Below are positions 47,381 through 58,689 of a stretch of DNA of 64,000 nucleotides, in pieces (positions within the stretch are counted from its first letter, which is position 1; the number at the start of each line of letters is the position of its first letter). A model generated the notes under the pieces. That model was not told the origin of the DNA. It made no database searches and worked only from the letters and a program-made list of their open reading frames with translations. Made by a program: the position numbers and the translations under genes. Origin of the DNA: Rhynchonema sp. JSB1_4 (lineage: Eukaryota > Nematoda > Chromadorea > Monhysterida > Xyalidae); assembly GCA_030248065.1 (NCBI GenBank), contig JASAMV010003251.1, forward strand, positions 62,001 through 126,000, read 5' to 3'.

Positions 47381-50300
47381 TCAAGCTTCCAGTGGCGCCG
47401 GTGGTATGGCTCCGGGTTGAAACACAAGCCAATATGTAAAGTTGAAGAAGAAAAACCCGGCCGGAAACAAGAAACGGGAAACATAGTCGATTCTCAATGC
47501 TCGGTCCTTGATCTTGTTGTATTGACGGCAAGGGGTCATGTAGCGACGCGTGACGTCAAACAACGACTTGCGATCCGAACCGCCCGCAGTCTCTGGCTCG
47601 ATGGCGATGCTTGTGTGACGCGCCTGCAGCAATTGCTCGTTCGCTGATGAGTTGCTGCAATTGCGATGAAAGGCGACTAGTTTCATTATAACAATTTTAT
47701 TTTTGTATTTTTAAATTTCAAGACCAGATCTGATTGTAGTTTCGTGTGTTAGTCTCTGTTTCGTTGCGGCGAAACCAACTGCGATCAAACGCGCTGAAAG
47801 AGATTTTTTCAACGACGATTGGTGACTCTGTGAAAGCAGGACGAAAGGCTGCTACGTTTGCATATCTCAGTTGCACGGTAGACGCTTCAAAAACGCGTCA
47901 TCAAGAGCATCAGCTTAGCTAACAAATTTTGAAATTTGACATTTGAAATTTTTATCGCCAGAATTGCTTTGCTGTCACTTATTATTTTCCTGTCAGTAAA
48001 CATCTTTCAATTTGGAAAGCCCACCTTTTGCTGTGTGCGTTGTCGCTACCAACTTCGTGTGACTTGGCCGCCAGACGCTGCAACAAATCGCTGATGTTTC
48101 AATGGATATGTGCACATTATGCGCTGTATCAACTTTCGAAGACAAAGCAGCACATGTAAATGCAATACCGCGAGCCGACAATGCAATATTTTCGACCAGC
48201 GAAAAAGTTGTTCCCCATACAGACAGAACAACTTCTAACAACAAAAGATTTTGACTCTGGTCGAAATAAACAACATGATGTGAAAATAATGCGTCATGTG
48301 TGCTTTATGGGCATACGTGCACCGCAAACGACGGTTTTTATATGGCTGCGGTTTTCGATCCAAAAGTGTGATACAACGCCTGGCTGGGACTGAACAAAAT
48401 AAACATGAACTCACTCTTTGACAAAATACGGCGCACGTAACGTTTGCCCAGGGCAAAGGCGTACACATGGTCCTTGTATGTCCTTGCCCGAAAAGTTGAT
48501 ACAGCGGCTCAATGTAAACGAAAGTTTAGGGCTTTGTACCTTGACGAGAAAATCATCATCGATCTGCATATCGCCACCACCCGTTGCGTTGCTATCAACC
48601 GCATGCCTGGCAGTGGGCCAGACTTTCGGTTCGGCCAGTGTAGTCGGCGAAACGGGTGCCATCGCGTGCCGCAGCCGGGCGTGCTCTTCGCCGTAAAGTT
48701 CCGCCAGCAATTTACGCTCATCCTTTTCACCCACGTAACTGTAAAATGTGAATATTGTCGTGTTTTTTTTGGCTGCCCGTCTCGATCTAGCTCTCGCCGA
48801 CCGGTGGTGCGCCAGGTCATCGTCAGTAGGAACTCAGCAGGTGGTCACGTGACCACGAAAACACGGGTGTACTGCCGTTAAACGCTTTGGCCAAAAACAA
48901 AGTTCAGCGGTTACCCATATACGTAGGTGGTTATTTTATGGTGCACCAGCGGCCATTTGGCACCGGTGTTTCCGAAAATGCACCACGACGACGGGAATTC
49001 ACCAAGATACGAACACCGTGCATTTGTGAATCAAACAAGATTATGAAAGTGCATTGGGTGCTCTAGCTATCTTAGAAAGTGGTGTGTGGATAAGCCCTAA
49101 CACCACCAAATCGGAAGCCAAACAGAAATTCGTCCCAGACTCACGTGACATAAGCGAACTCGAGCAGTGCGCCGAATATGAACGCTAAACACACCATCAG
49201 CCAAATATCGATGGCTTTCGTGTAGCAGACGGGTGGCAGCTTGGCGTTTATGCTGCTCGACTGAAACATCAGCAAACAAGGTTACAGTTTCAGACACAGT
49301 ACTGAAGCGCGTGTGTGCGTTTGCAACCTCGACGCAGCCCTAGACGAAGCGCGTATGGCACTTTTACATGACATTGGCCCAATTTCTCGAAAGCGCAACC
49401 CCGCCACCTGGGGCAGTTGCGCCCCCAAACACGATGATGACTTCCAGCTGGCTGACCTCATTTTGGTGCGTGCTTACGCGACCAGCAGGGTGGTTCGTTC
49501 AAGGCACGAGCGTTTTGGGAATAAAAGGGAATTTACGCACCGAGTTAGAGAGCGTCAGATATAGCAAATACATGCACTGTCGCACAACCGCCACCGGGTT
49601 GCGGTGGCACTTTCGACAAATTCGACCATTAACGGCAAAATATGCAGTCCTGCATCATGCAAAAAAAATTTCGTTTAAAAAAATATTTTTTTCCAACCCT
49701 GCCTGCATATGTACGTATACCTGCGTCGTGATGGTGAGCACCGTAGTGACACCCAGTGTGACCCTGGCGGGCACCGAACTCCGATCCAGCCAGAAGCCGA
49801 CCCAACTCAACATGGTTATCATGGTCGTGGTCAGGTAGACTTGCAACAAATAGTAGTACATCATACGACGAAGGGTCAGGTTGATGCGTAGACAGCCGTA
49901 GCAACCTGGAGAAATCAGGCTAGATTCCGACAATGTAGGGTCTTAATTTTACTTTTTACTTGGTAAAAAGTTTTTTCTTTCTGCCGATGTCCAAGCTTGA
50001 TGATGGAATCAGGTCGGACAGGGCCTGCCTTGGTCACGGCTTGACTTTTTTCTATCGAGGCTGATTCGGGACTGACATCGCTAATTTGGACCATTTTTTT
50101 ATGGTATCGCTCAGTGGTTTCGACGAATAATAAGCGCAGACGAACCAGTGTTGGTGCAACTAGTGCACGCATCCGTGTTGACGTCAATCAATTCGTACGT
50201 AGGCATGCTCGCGGTCACTGAGGTTTTCAGTTGAATCGGTTTGCCTGACACATCAAGGCGGCGAATTATTTTTATTCCGGTTCTCGACCCAGACACGCAC

Positions 50301-53300
50301 CATCCTTCCACTGGTACTCAATATCCTCGGTTGTGTACGCATAACTGCCAAACTCCAACGTGCATCGTTGTACGTCCATCGGGTACCGGTGCAGATACAT
50401 CGGGCAGGATAGGACCAGCGACAGACTGTGCAGAAAAATTGAAGGAATTCTTGCTAATGCTATCGTTGTCGAGGCGACTGCCTGTGATTCGTGTGCAAAC
50501 AAAGCTGGCTGGCTGGGTTTGTCTGCTGTACAACACACACAATGGGACGCGTATAGTCCAGCAACGTGCTCATGAGACGACTCTTTTTAAAGCTCGCTTG
50601 GCCAGATTCAAAAATGCGCTGGTTACACGGGTTTTCGCAAACAAAAGAAAGAGATTGGGCCGAGAGACATGATGACAGGTTCCATCTGGCTGACCTTAAT
50701 TTGTTGCGTGCTTACGCAAACAGCAACGTCGTTCAACACACAAATGTTTTGGGAGTCAGAAGGGAATTTACGCACCGAGGTGGAGAGCGTGTTTTCAAAA
50801 AATACATGCGTTTCTCTTTCTTTCATTTCCGAAATACCATACCTGGAACCGGAACATTATTGGATCCGTTCACGTCAACTTCAAAATAAGTCGTCTCATG
50901 AGTAAGTGGTTGGACTATACGCGTACTCGCGAAGACAGCAGCATTAAAAATGACCGCGGTGGAACGAACACAGGGTTACTATAACACGTTTTTTATTTCA
51001 AATAAGACAAGGTGCCACCGGCAGTGTTCGAACGGGATCCCGATCCCGATCCCGGGATCCCGGCCCCTTTTTCTAATCCCGATCCCGATCCCGATCCCGT
51101 CATTTTGAAAAAGTCAATCCCGATCCCGATCCCGATCCCGCCCAAAAAAGTACCGGGATCGGGATTAAGTTTTGAGAACAAAAAGTAAAAATTATGCAAT
51201 CATAATTCGCCAAGCTGTTGTAAGGGCGCGGCCATGCAAACGCAGGCGCGGGTCAGAAAAATATTCTATGTCCAATAACGGCCCCGTGTTTGCATGGCCG
51301 CACTTGCGGGTCGCGGTCTGCGGGTCACTTGAAACATTTATTTGGCTGCAACACACAAAAATTAACCCATCAGCGTAGAGCCAACGTCGCAGACGTGCCC
51401 GTAGCACAGCTCTGATTGGTTCATTTTTGTGTGTTGGCTAAATAAATGTTTCGAGTGACCCGCAAACCGCAATCCGCAAGTGCGGCCATGCAAACTCGCG
51501 GCGGTCATTGGACATAGAATTATTGCTGACCCGCGGCCCACAACCGTGTTTGCATGGCCGCGCCCCCAAAGAGGTGCTCGACGGCTGATTCCGAGCGTGA
51601 TGAAACCGGTGCTCGACGGCTGATTCCGAGCGTGATGAAACCGCAAGCATCACCAACCGCGAACAAATCGAGCTAGAACTGAACGCTTACACTAAGTTTC
51701 TTCAAACGAAGGGACTCAGTTTCGAGGAAATGTTGTCATGGTGGGCAACAAATGAGACAAAGTTTCCGCGATTGGCACGTCTAGCTTCCAAAAATCTAAG
51801 CGCTTCGCCTGCGAGTGCGCCTTCTGAACAGCTCTTTTCCAGTGCAGCTGATTTGTTTGATGACCAAAGATACTGCTTGAAACCATAAAATGGTGAAATG
51901 CTTGTCTTTCTGTCAAAGGCTTTGCCACTGATCGACTACAATTATGATCTTTGAACTTATATCCGTCATCAGCTATTCTCGATTTCAATTGGCTTTGATC
52001 ACTGTTCCGGGTGTTTATCCATGTGTGATAAACATGTTTCATGGTGGTCTGTGACATTAACTTGCATCTTATGCATAAAATGATAAAAACTATTGCTTTT
52101 GGACTATCTGGTCAATCCCGATCCCGATCCCGGGATCCCGGGTTTTCAAAACCGGGATCCCGATCCCGATCCCGATCCCGACACTTTCTTGATCCCAATC
52201 CCGATCCCGATCCCGGGATTAAAAATGAATCCCGTTCGAACACTGGCCACCGGCACCTAAATTTAAGACTTTTAGGCGCCAAACAATTCTGGCACCTGAA
52301 TTACAGCCAAACCACTGAAAAAAACGTAAAACTTTAGGTGCCACTGGCACCTAAACTCAAAAATTCCAGGTTCCAGATTTCAATTTTTAGGTGCCATGCC
52401 ACCTAAATTCAGTCCATAAAAACACTGCTATAACACACTTGGATAGCGCGACTGGTGCGTTGACGATAACAGCCATATCCAGCTGCGTCTGCATGAAACA
52501 CAAGCAATTGCGTTGACAATATTGGTATGAGCCGAAAGTGTGTTTTTACATTTATTACAGCAACAAATTCGTGGTTTCTCTAACCGTACGCTGTACAGAA
52601 CACCACCGTCTTTATAGATTCGGATCATAACGTTCGGTTTGTTGATATCGTGCTTCTGTGCTCGATTTTCGTTCTGAAACATGGTGCTCTGTCAGGTTTT
52701 TGGCGCCATTGGTACATATAAATCCTTATTGCTGCTGGTGCCAACGCAACTGCCAGTAATGCGGTGAGAGCCGGTGCCTTGGCGACACCGGACATCCATC
52801 ACGAAACACAGGCAGACACGTTGACAACACTAGTATAAGCCCATAATTCTGCCAACAGCACACGCCACCAATAAATAGATAGAAAGCCGCAGTAGACCTC
52901 GTGGGACGGATCCATTTTCAGGAGGGCGGCGAGAGGTTGCCTGGCCCTCCCTCCAGCAGATTTGTGGTTCAAATTCAAAAAAATATACCTGAAAGAAGGT
53001 ATCGGGCATCCAGAGATCCTGTTTCTTGTTCGGCCCCGTCTGCTGCGGTATGACGATGAAATTCGGCAGCTGCATATCCGAAGTGAGATTGAGTCGATTG
53101 ATGATCGAAGTGTCGCCGAATGCCAGTCTTTTGTCCATCCACTGTTCACGGTAGCTGATCTGCGCGCTGTATTCCTGCAGAATTCTGCTGTCATTCTTCA
53201 GTGAGCGCTTTGCTTGTGGCTATATACCGCGGTTGCACAAAGCGAGGTTAGAGGTCGTGGTGTTTGTGGCACTATTATGCTACGGTTTCAGTCCCGGGGC

Positions 53301-53929
53301 ACAGGTTCATACCCGGCCGACTCAGGCCCGGCAGGAGCCTAAGCCTATATGCACAGGTCGCGTATGCTGAGCCTAAATCGGCCGGGCCTGAAAACCTGGG
53401 CCTGAAAAGGTCGGTCTTGAACTTCGGGCCTGAAAACTCGCGGAATACAAAATAATGTGAACTGACAGACAGCCAGTCGCTCAACCAACAGAGCTGCGGG
53501 AACGCGGTCTGGCAGCGGCTCAAAGTTGCACCTATACCCATGCAACCGTCCAGACACACAGTGCTTTGCACGCCACAAGCGCTACACATTGCACTCAGAC
53601 TTCCAGTGTCCACAAAAAATCAACATACCATTTTGAAATCGTCAATGTTCTGTATGGATCGAAACATAGTGTTCACCACAACAACCACCGGGCCCTGCAT
53701 TGTGTCTGAAAAATGTTTCGCTGTCTATATATATATCGTAGCAAGTCTTTTTTTGGCGAAACAAAATTTCAAATCAAATTATGAATATTGTTGTCTTCCA
53801 AATTCCAAACCGAGTGCACTTTCGTTCGTCCCCATTGGTCGCTGTCGTGAATCGTAGTCGGCAAACAGCGCTTCCAGTATCTGTGCCGCTTGAACACTAC
53901 GTCTCTGGCTGCTGCCTGACTGGGTCGCG
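47381..53929 (-). CDS. Cys-loop ligand-gated ion channel, anion-selective type (5' end missing)
   Basis: Exons, 5' to 3': 53929-53811, 53705-53629, 53174-52989, 52673-52585, 50425-50301, 50244-50146, 49905-49721, 49260-49145, 48738-48540 and 47623-47381 (TGA). All junction phases agree. Ligand domain landmarks: [39 protein letters not shown], and the Cys-loop [16 protein letters not shown] second cysteine pair follows around [12 protein letters not shown], as in glycine and glutamate-gated chloride channels. TM1 is [22 protein letters not shown]2 begins with [16 protein letters not shown]; the P-A-R motif at its inner end marks anion selectivity. TM3 is in [21 protein letters not shown], then a loop of about 100 residues, then TM4 ([18 protein letters not shown]). 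Ligand (GABA, glycine, glutamate, acetylcholine) cannot be told. The exon with the signal peptide is not identified upstream of 53929. Confidence 0.9.
49382..49624. repeat. CCGCCGCCGGGGGTGG inverted element, copy 2, in a receptor intron
   Basis: TTTCTCGAAAGCGCAACCCC ... GGTGGCACTTTCGACAAATT with interior ATTTACGCACCGAGTTAGAG, inverted relative to copy 1. Confidence 0.65.
50550..50921. repeat. TATAGTCCA...CTCATGAG element, copy 3, in the receptor gene
   Basis: TATAGTCCAGCAACGTGCTC at the left and AGTAAGTGGTTGGACTATA at the right. Same interior as copies 1 and 2. Lies in the same receptor intron as the hAT element. Confidence 0.75.
51217..51571. repeat. Palindromic MITE nested inside the hAT element
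   Basis: The ends GGGCGCGGCCATGCAAAC and GTTTGCATGGCCGCGCCC are inverted copies, and further inverted blocks (CACTTGCGGGTC, ACACACAAAAAT) continue inwards. It was therefore inserted into, or captured by, the hAT element. Confidence 0.65.
51573..51644. repeat. Two-copy 36-bp tandem duplication
   Basis: The unit starting GGTGCTCGACGGCTGATTCC occurs twice in direct succession between the nested MITE and the transposase fragment. Confidence 0.7.
51661..51957 (+). pseudogene. hAT transposase C-terminal fragment
   Basis: About 76 codons are open before an in-frame TAA, then 22 more up to a TGA at 51955-51957. The WW...FPRLARLA...L and EQLFSSAAD...DDQRYCLKP spacing matches the hAT family dimerisation domain, where the usual sequence is E-R-x-F-S. 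No upstream catalytic region remains inside the element. Confidence 0.75.
53280..53450. repeat. GGGCCTGAAAA repeat
   Basis: Repeated GGCCTGAAAA units and GTCCCGGGGCACAGGTTCA, with relatives at about 26488-26615 and 44262-44315. Lies in a receptor intron. Confidence 0.55.
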
Positions 53930-53990
53930 CTGAAATTGTGCCGCGAATGTGAAAACCATGACAACAGTACGGTATATTTTGCTTTCTTAA

Positions 53991-54172
53991 GGGCGAACTT
54001 AAGTTAAATCCGGAATCCGGTATCCGGAAATAATTTGCATGCAAAATGCAAAACATTTCTAGGTTCCGGAAATATTTCCGGAAAACGCAAGAATTTACAT
54101 GCAAAAATAATGCGTTTTCCGGAAATAATTCCGGATTCCGGTTTCCGGATTCAACCTAAGCCCGCCCTAACA
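53991..54172. repeat. TCCGGAAAT palindromic MITE, copy 2
   Basis: AGGGCGAACTTAAGTTAAATC ends against GATTCAACCTAAGCCCGCCCT; interior TGCATGCAAAATGC and repeated CCGGAAATA. Lies immediately 5' of the receptor's first recognised exon and may sit in its intron. Confidence 0.72.
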
Positions 54173-54332
54173 AAGTTCTGTTTTGTCTTACCATAGTAGA
54201 ATCAGGAGCCATGACACTATAACAGTGCGTGTCATTTCCGTTTATTTTAGTTGATGACTATGGTAAGGAAACGAAGGAAAATGGGAATTCTGCGCTTCAA
54301 ACAGGTACATACGCACATATATAGGTACAGCA

Positions 54333-54664
54333 TGTACTGTCCACCCATCAGCTCATGGCACATTGTGCTGCTGCTGGCTGGTTTGTTCCCTTCCTCCACG
54401 TTCTAATCCAAGAGAAATTGAGTGGGACCGATTTTGCAAAAAAACTTAACAAATGATAGAATGTGTCGAAGAGGATTGAATTCGATTAAATTTAAAATTA
54501 AATTAAATTAAAATGGATAAAGCACGTGAATTTCATAAAAATCACAATTTAGGGGCAAAATTTTTTTTCGGAAACTCAATTTCTTTTTCATTAGAACGTG
54601 GAGGAAGGGAACAAGTCGGCCAGCAGCATGAGAAAGTTACCTGAGCTTGCGAACGGACTATACA
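54333..54664. repeat. Inverted element with CAGCTCATGGCACA end
   Basis: GTTCCCTTCCTCCACGTTCTA near the left is matched by TAGAACGTGGAGGAAGGGAAC near the right. The middle is AAATTAAA-rich. Lies upstream of the receptor exons. Confidence 0.6.
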
Positions 54665-55268
54665 TTAGGTGCATACAGTGTGCGCTAGGAGACCGGGGAG
54701 GAGGAGAAAACTGAATAGAACGTACATAATACAAAGATCGAAATAATCGACCAATAATATGATGTCAAGTGTCAGTCCACTTGAATTCGACACTTGACAG
54801 CGTGCAAGCAAATCGCTGAGATGTTTCGTCCGTTATCCGGTTTCGTTGGCACGTTTTCGCGACAAAACACTTTTCACTTTTGCAGAGAAACAAGTTGAAA
54901 TCAGACACCAGGCGAGACTGGCGCCAGTTATCTGGATAGAATAGCATGCCAAACAGTGGTGTCGTTGGGAAATCAAAAAGTCAGGAAACAGGATGAGAAT
55001 GTAAATCTGAAAAAAACGTAGTTCCAAAACTGCGGGGGAAACGAAAAAAAACAATGTGAAATAATTCAGTGGGACCTTGTGTATTTACATACGGTGGTTT
55101 TATAAGTGAAGCGTTAATAACTATACTGTATATGTATGGGGATTTCCGTGTAATGCCAAACATGGATAGTGCTTGCAGCAATAAATATACTGGAGGAGTA
55201 AATTTAACATTATCTCTGTCCTATGTGATCTTGATGTTTTCGGATCTTTAGTTTGCATACAGTCTCAC

Positions 55269-55421
55269 AAACGGTTCGGGCTGTGATGATTGACCACTAA
55301 AGGTGGAATTGTAGTTGTCCGCGCGGGCAGCGCGAACAACTGCAAAATGTGAGGCCACACGCTGCAGTCCTATTCTGTAATTTAGCAACGTTTCTGGAGT
55401 CTGTGTGTTACGTCTGATCTG
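55269..55421 (-). CDS. Possible isolated exon, unassigned
   Basis: On the minus strand an open 51-codon stretch is framed by a TTTCAG acceptor and a GTGAGA donor, both in phase 0. The peptide includes NTQTPETLLNYRIGLQRVA. Phase 0 does not join directly to the first receptor exon (which needs phase 2), so if it belongs to the receptor N-terminus another exon lies between. It could instead be chance. Confidence 0.25.
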
Positions 55422-56180
55422 CTGAAACAAAACAAGAGCACAAAACGCATTTTAGTTCAGTAACATAGAAAAACTGAACAACAGGTAATTTGCTCGCGAA
55501 CAGAGCCGCGAACACTTTGAGGCGGGAAGATGCTGCTGCTCGTGTGTGGTGTACAGCAGTAAACTGAGAATGGCATGTATGAGCTTCGAATGATTTTGTG
55601 CATCAATTAATCACTAGTTCTGATCGAAATTTTAACATTGAAATTTTGCCAAAAAAAGTTAAATTTTTTCAATTTCGTCAATTTTGTTCGCGGCGAACCT
55701 CACGCTTCCGGTCCCAACCCCGCATCATACTTACCTCCCACACATGGGCCTGCCACTACACTGCTGTTTCAGACCCCGGAGGTTTTTTAGGTGTATTTCT
55801 GGGAACAGTTTTTCAGATTCGTGTCAGTGAATTAAAAGAGCCTCCCCCGTAATAAAGCCCCCCAAATGGGGTCAGTGAATTAATAGAGCCCCCTTGTATT
55901 TGGGTATCTTGGAATTACCGTACGCAGTAGATTTCTTTTCAAACCTTTTTCCAAGGCCGTGTTGCCGTTGTGGAGAAGAAATCTCAATATGAACTGGTTG
56001 ATGAGACACCTTGGTTGACGGCACTCATAACAGGCACGTTTAATTTTAGCTGTCCTTCAGATCTGTATTTCGGATACCAACCAAGTAACTCGCATTCAGC
56101 GAGCTAAGTGCCACACCGCTTTATGTGTTCAGTTCACCGGGGGCGGTTTGGTTGCATATCTGTGCTGAGTAAAGAAGCAG

Positions 56181-56188
56181 ATATAAAA
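56181..56188 (+). promoter_or_regulatory. TATA-box candidate of the MSP gene
   Basis: ATATAAAA lies about 110 bp upstream of the MSP start codon. With a short 5' UTR it is a plausible core promoter element. Seen in sequence only. Confidence 0.4.
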
Positions 56189-56297
56189 GCAGCGAACTTT
56201 CTTAATTTTCTTCATTCTTCGAACTTAATCTCGACGTTCATCGCGACTTCCAACAGCTTTATCTCTTCGCCAACCGACGCAAATCCATCCAGCCATC

Positions 56298-56948
56298 ATG
56301 TCTGCCCAGATGCCCGCCGACATTATCACCGAGCCAGACAGAAAGATCGTCTACAATGCGCCGTTCACGGAGAAAAATGTTGGTTACCGAGCGGGCGGCT
56401 TACGGTCGTTTTTGCAGGCATTTAGTTTTTTTTACAATGCGTCGCATATTTCCAAAATCTGAGACATCTAACTGACTAATTCGTCACAAAGGTGTACAAC
56501 GTTCGCATCACGAACAACGGTGCGCATCGCATCGGCTGGGCGCTGAAGACGACCAACATGCAGCGCATCAACGTCCAACCGCCCTGCGGATGTCTGGACC
56601 CGAAGGAGGCGCAAATGCTCACCATCTCGTGTGAGCCGTTCAACTTCGGTTGGTTGATCGAGACTGACGCGCAAGTGATTTGCGAGCCAACTTCTTTCAT
56701 ATTGGACCACATCCGTTTATTTGCAGCGACGGCCGACACCAACAACGACCGCATCTCGTTCGAATGGACGAATGCACCCGAGGGCGCCGCCAAGCAGTTC
56801 CGTCGCGAATGGTTCCAGGTTTGAGTTCTTTCTCTATCGTTTTTTCATTGCTACAACAAACGAGACGCCAAACGTACTCGCGATCGTTTTATTTCAGGGT
56901 GATGGCATGGTGCGCCGCAAGAATCTGCCGATCGAGTACAATCCCTGA
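56298..56948 (+). CDS. Major sperm protein (MSP)
   Basis: Four exons: 56298-56378, 56492-56648, 56727-56818 and 56898-56948, giving 126 residues; canonical nematode MSPs have 126-127. MSP is the polymerising cytoskeletal protein that drives crawling of amoeboid nematode sperm and is also released as an oocyte maturation signal. The MSP immunoglobulin-like fold is marked by [75 protein letters not shown] and the terminal IEYNP. The intron after 56648 is 78 nt, divisible by three and without a stop in frame, so an unspliced read-through protein would stay in frame; the family alignment shows it should be removed. Most canonical MSP genes known to me have fewer introns, so four exons is notable. 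N-terminus starts [10 protein letters not shown]. Confidence 0.95.
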
Positions 56949-57126
56949 AGAACAAGGCAGAATCTGAAAATTTATCCCCGATTAGGCTTTTGACACAAAT
57001 TTTGAGTAACAAAACAAGTAGTTTTCCTTGATCTGACTGAGACGAACATCAGGCGTGAAACAGAACTGACGGCGCTCGGGTATTGTGATCACGATTTTGG
57101 TTTGGGTTTAAAAGTTTAGCTGGAAA

Positions 57127-57133
57127 TGAATAA
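57127..57133 (+). terminator. Polyadenylation signal candidate after the MSP gene
   Basis: An AATAAAA hexamer context (within AATGAATAAAAACTG) lies about 180 bp after the MSP stop codon and before the next gene. Confidence 0.35.
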
Positions 57134-57429
57134 AAACTGATTGTGGAATCTGTTTGCGACTCTTAGGCTTTCGATCTGATGTAGAGTCAATATCGGTTCG
57201 AGTTTGACTATCGGTATCGGTTCCTATTTTTGCGTAAATTTCCTCTTATGTACCGTACATGATATCATCGGTGGGGACTGCCTTTAGCCTTTTAGCCTTT
57301 AATGGAATCTCAAGCGACTGCATTCGCACAGTTTCTTTTCCCTTGACCCATATTTTCACATATTGCATCAAAAGATAACACACAACACACAGCCGATTAT
57401 CATCGCCATTCCACTACAAGCCGACCGTA

Positions 57430-58300
57430 ATGGGAGACGGTCAGTTTCAGTTTGATTGTGGCTGCACTTGTTATCAGAAATTAATTATTTCCGGCGGAAC
57501 TTTCAGTTGATGCAACTGCGTTCGGTGACGACGAACCGAAAAAAGACAAGAAAAAGCACAAGAAAGAGAAAAAAGAGCACAAAGAGAAAGACGAAAAGAA
57601 AAAGAAGAAAGATAAAGACAAGGATAAGGAAGAGAAGGACAAAGAGAAAAGCAGTCGCAGCGAGAAAGGCGACGCCAAAGACAGCAAAAGCGATCAAAAG
57701 AAGAAAAAGAAGAAGAAACATCACAAGCACTCGGGCGATGGCGGCGGCACGCTCGATGTAATGACCGAAGTCGACGTGCCGAAACTGAAGTCGTTCCTAA
57801 AAGACTTGCGGGAGGCCGTCAGGAAGGATCCAAACGTCAAGGAACGACGCGAGCATATCGACTGGCTGATTGAGAACGAAGGTGTCCGGAAAATATGGAC
57901 GGGCAAAACAAAAAACCATCGCACATTTTTAATTTTCTCAAAATTATCCTGCAGACTACGCCGATAATCGTATGGAGGTGGCGAAGCACACTCGTGGCGC
58001 GTTGGCCGGCACCGATGTATCGCGCGATCTCGTCAAAGCCGCTCTCAGAAAACAACTCGAATGGAAGATCATCAGTAAACATGACGTACATAAGTCCAAA
58101 TCGTCTTAGCAAAAACAATTTCCATCTGCTTTCAGGAAGTAGAACTTCTGTGAACTTTTCAGTACGACAAGCTGAAAAAGAAATTGGACGTCGACAGTCA
58201 GGAACGCGAATACATCTCATTCGACAAAGTCGCCACCGAAGTGCAGAAATACACCAAACTCAACGACGACGGCACCTTCGAACTGAAAGAAAACGCCTAA
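57430..58300 (+). CDS. Lysine-rich protein with conserved-looking C-terminal helical region
   Basis: Four exons: 57430-57439 (ATG and three codons, donor GTCAGT), 57507-57881, 57955-58085 and 58164-58300. The product of about 217 residues starts MGDVDATAFGDDEPKK. It continues with a stretch of about 60 residues that is mostly Lys, Glu and Asp (residues 14-75), then LKSFLKDLREAVRKDPNVKE, HIDWLIENEG, RDLVKAALRKQLEWKII and YDKLKKKLDVDSQ, ending in ELKENA. The basic tract suggests a nuclear or nucleolar location; the helical second half looks like a protein-interaction module. I do not recognise the family. Exon phases are 1, 1, 0. The compact introns (67, 73 and 78 bp) and strong codon regularity support a real gene. 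It begins about 480 bp after the MSP stop on the same strand. Confidence 0.75.
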
Positions 58301-58689
58301 CGTTGAGACAGCTATTATAAAGGATTTAGTTACTAACCTTAATTATCCTTGCAAATCGGACTATCGGTTGCATTTCCTCTCCCTAGCCCACAACCATGTG
58401 AGATGAGTGCCCTAATGAAGGCAGCTTGACAGTCCGCAGCACAGTGTGGAAAATAATAACGCTTCGGAGTCATTGTAATGACCACATAAAAAGAACCCGA
58501 ATAAAATTTCACTGGCTGTTTGCGGTGTTGGTTGTTGCTTTGCGGCAAACGCAGTGGTTGGTGTGGTGAACCCAACGCTCGTCAGCTTTATGTGTTCCTC
58601 CTCTTTCGAACGTCCGTTTTTATAGATCTACCGTTTTTAAAAATAAATGAAAGAGATTGGGCAGAAATGAGAAGGTACCGTTTTACCGT

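Larger units (their letters stand above)
51022..52245 (+). mobile_element. hAT-type DNA transposon, degenerate, with 8-bp target duplication
   Basis: Terminal inverted repeats begin CAGTGTTCGAACGGGAT on both ends. They are flanked by identical 8-bp direct repeats GCCACCGG at 51014-51021 and 52246-52253, the hallmark of hAT transposition. Subterminal (GATCCC)n arrays sit inside both ends. A frame at 51661-51957 still reads as the hAT C-terminal dimerisation region ([21 protein letters not shown], then [17 protein letters not shown]), interrupted by a TAA at about 51886. The element is non-autonomous now. It lies in an intron of the Cys-loop receptor gene, inserted in an older GGCACCTAAA-type repeat. 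Confidence 0.88.
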
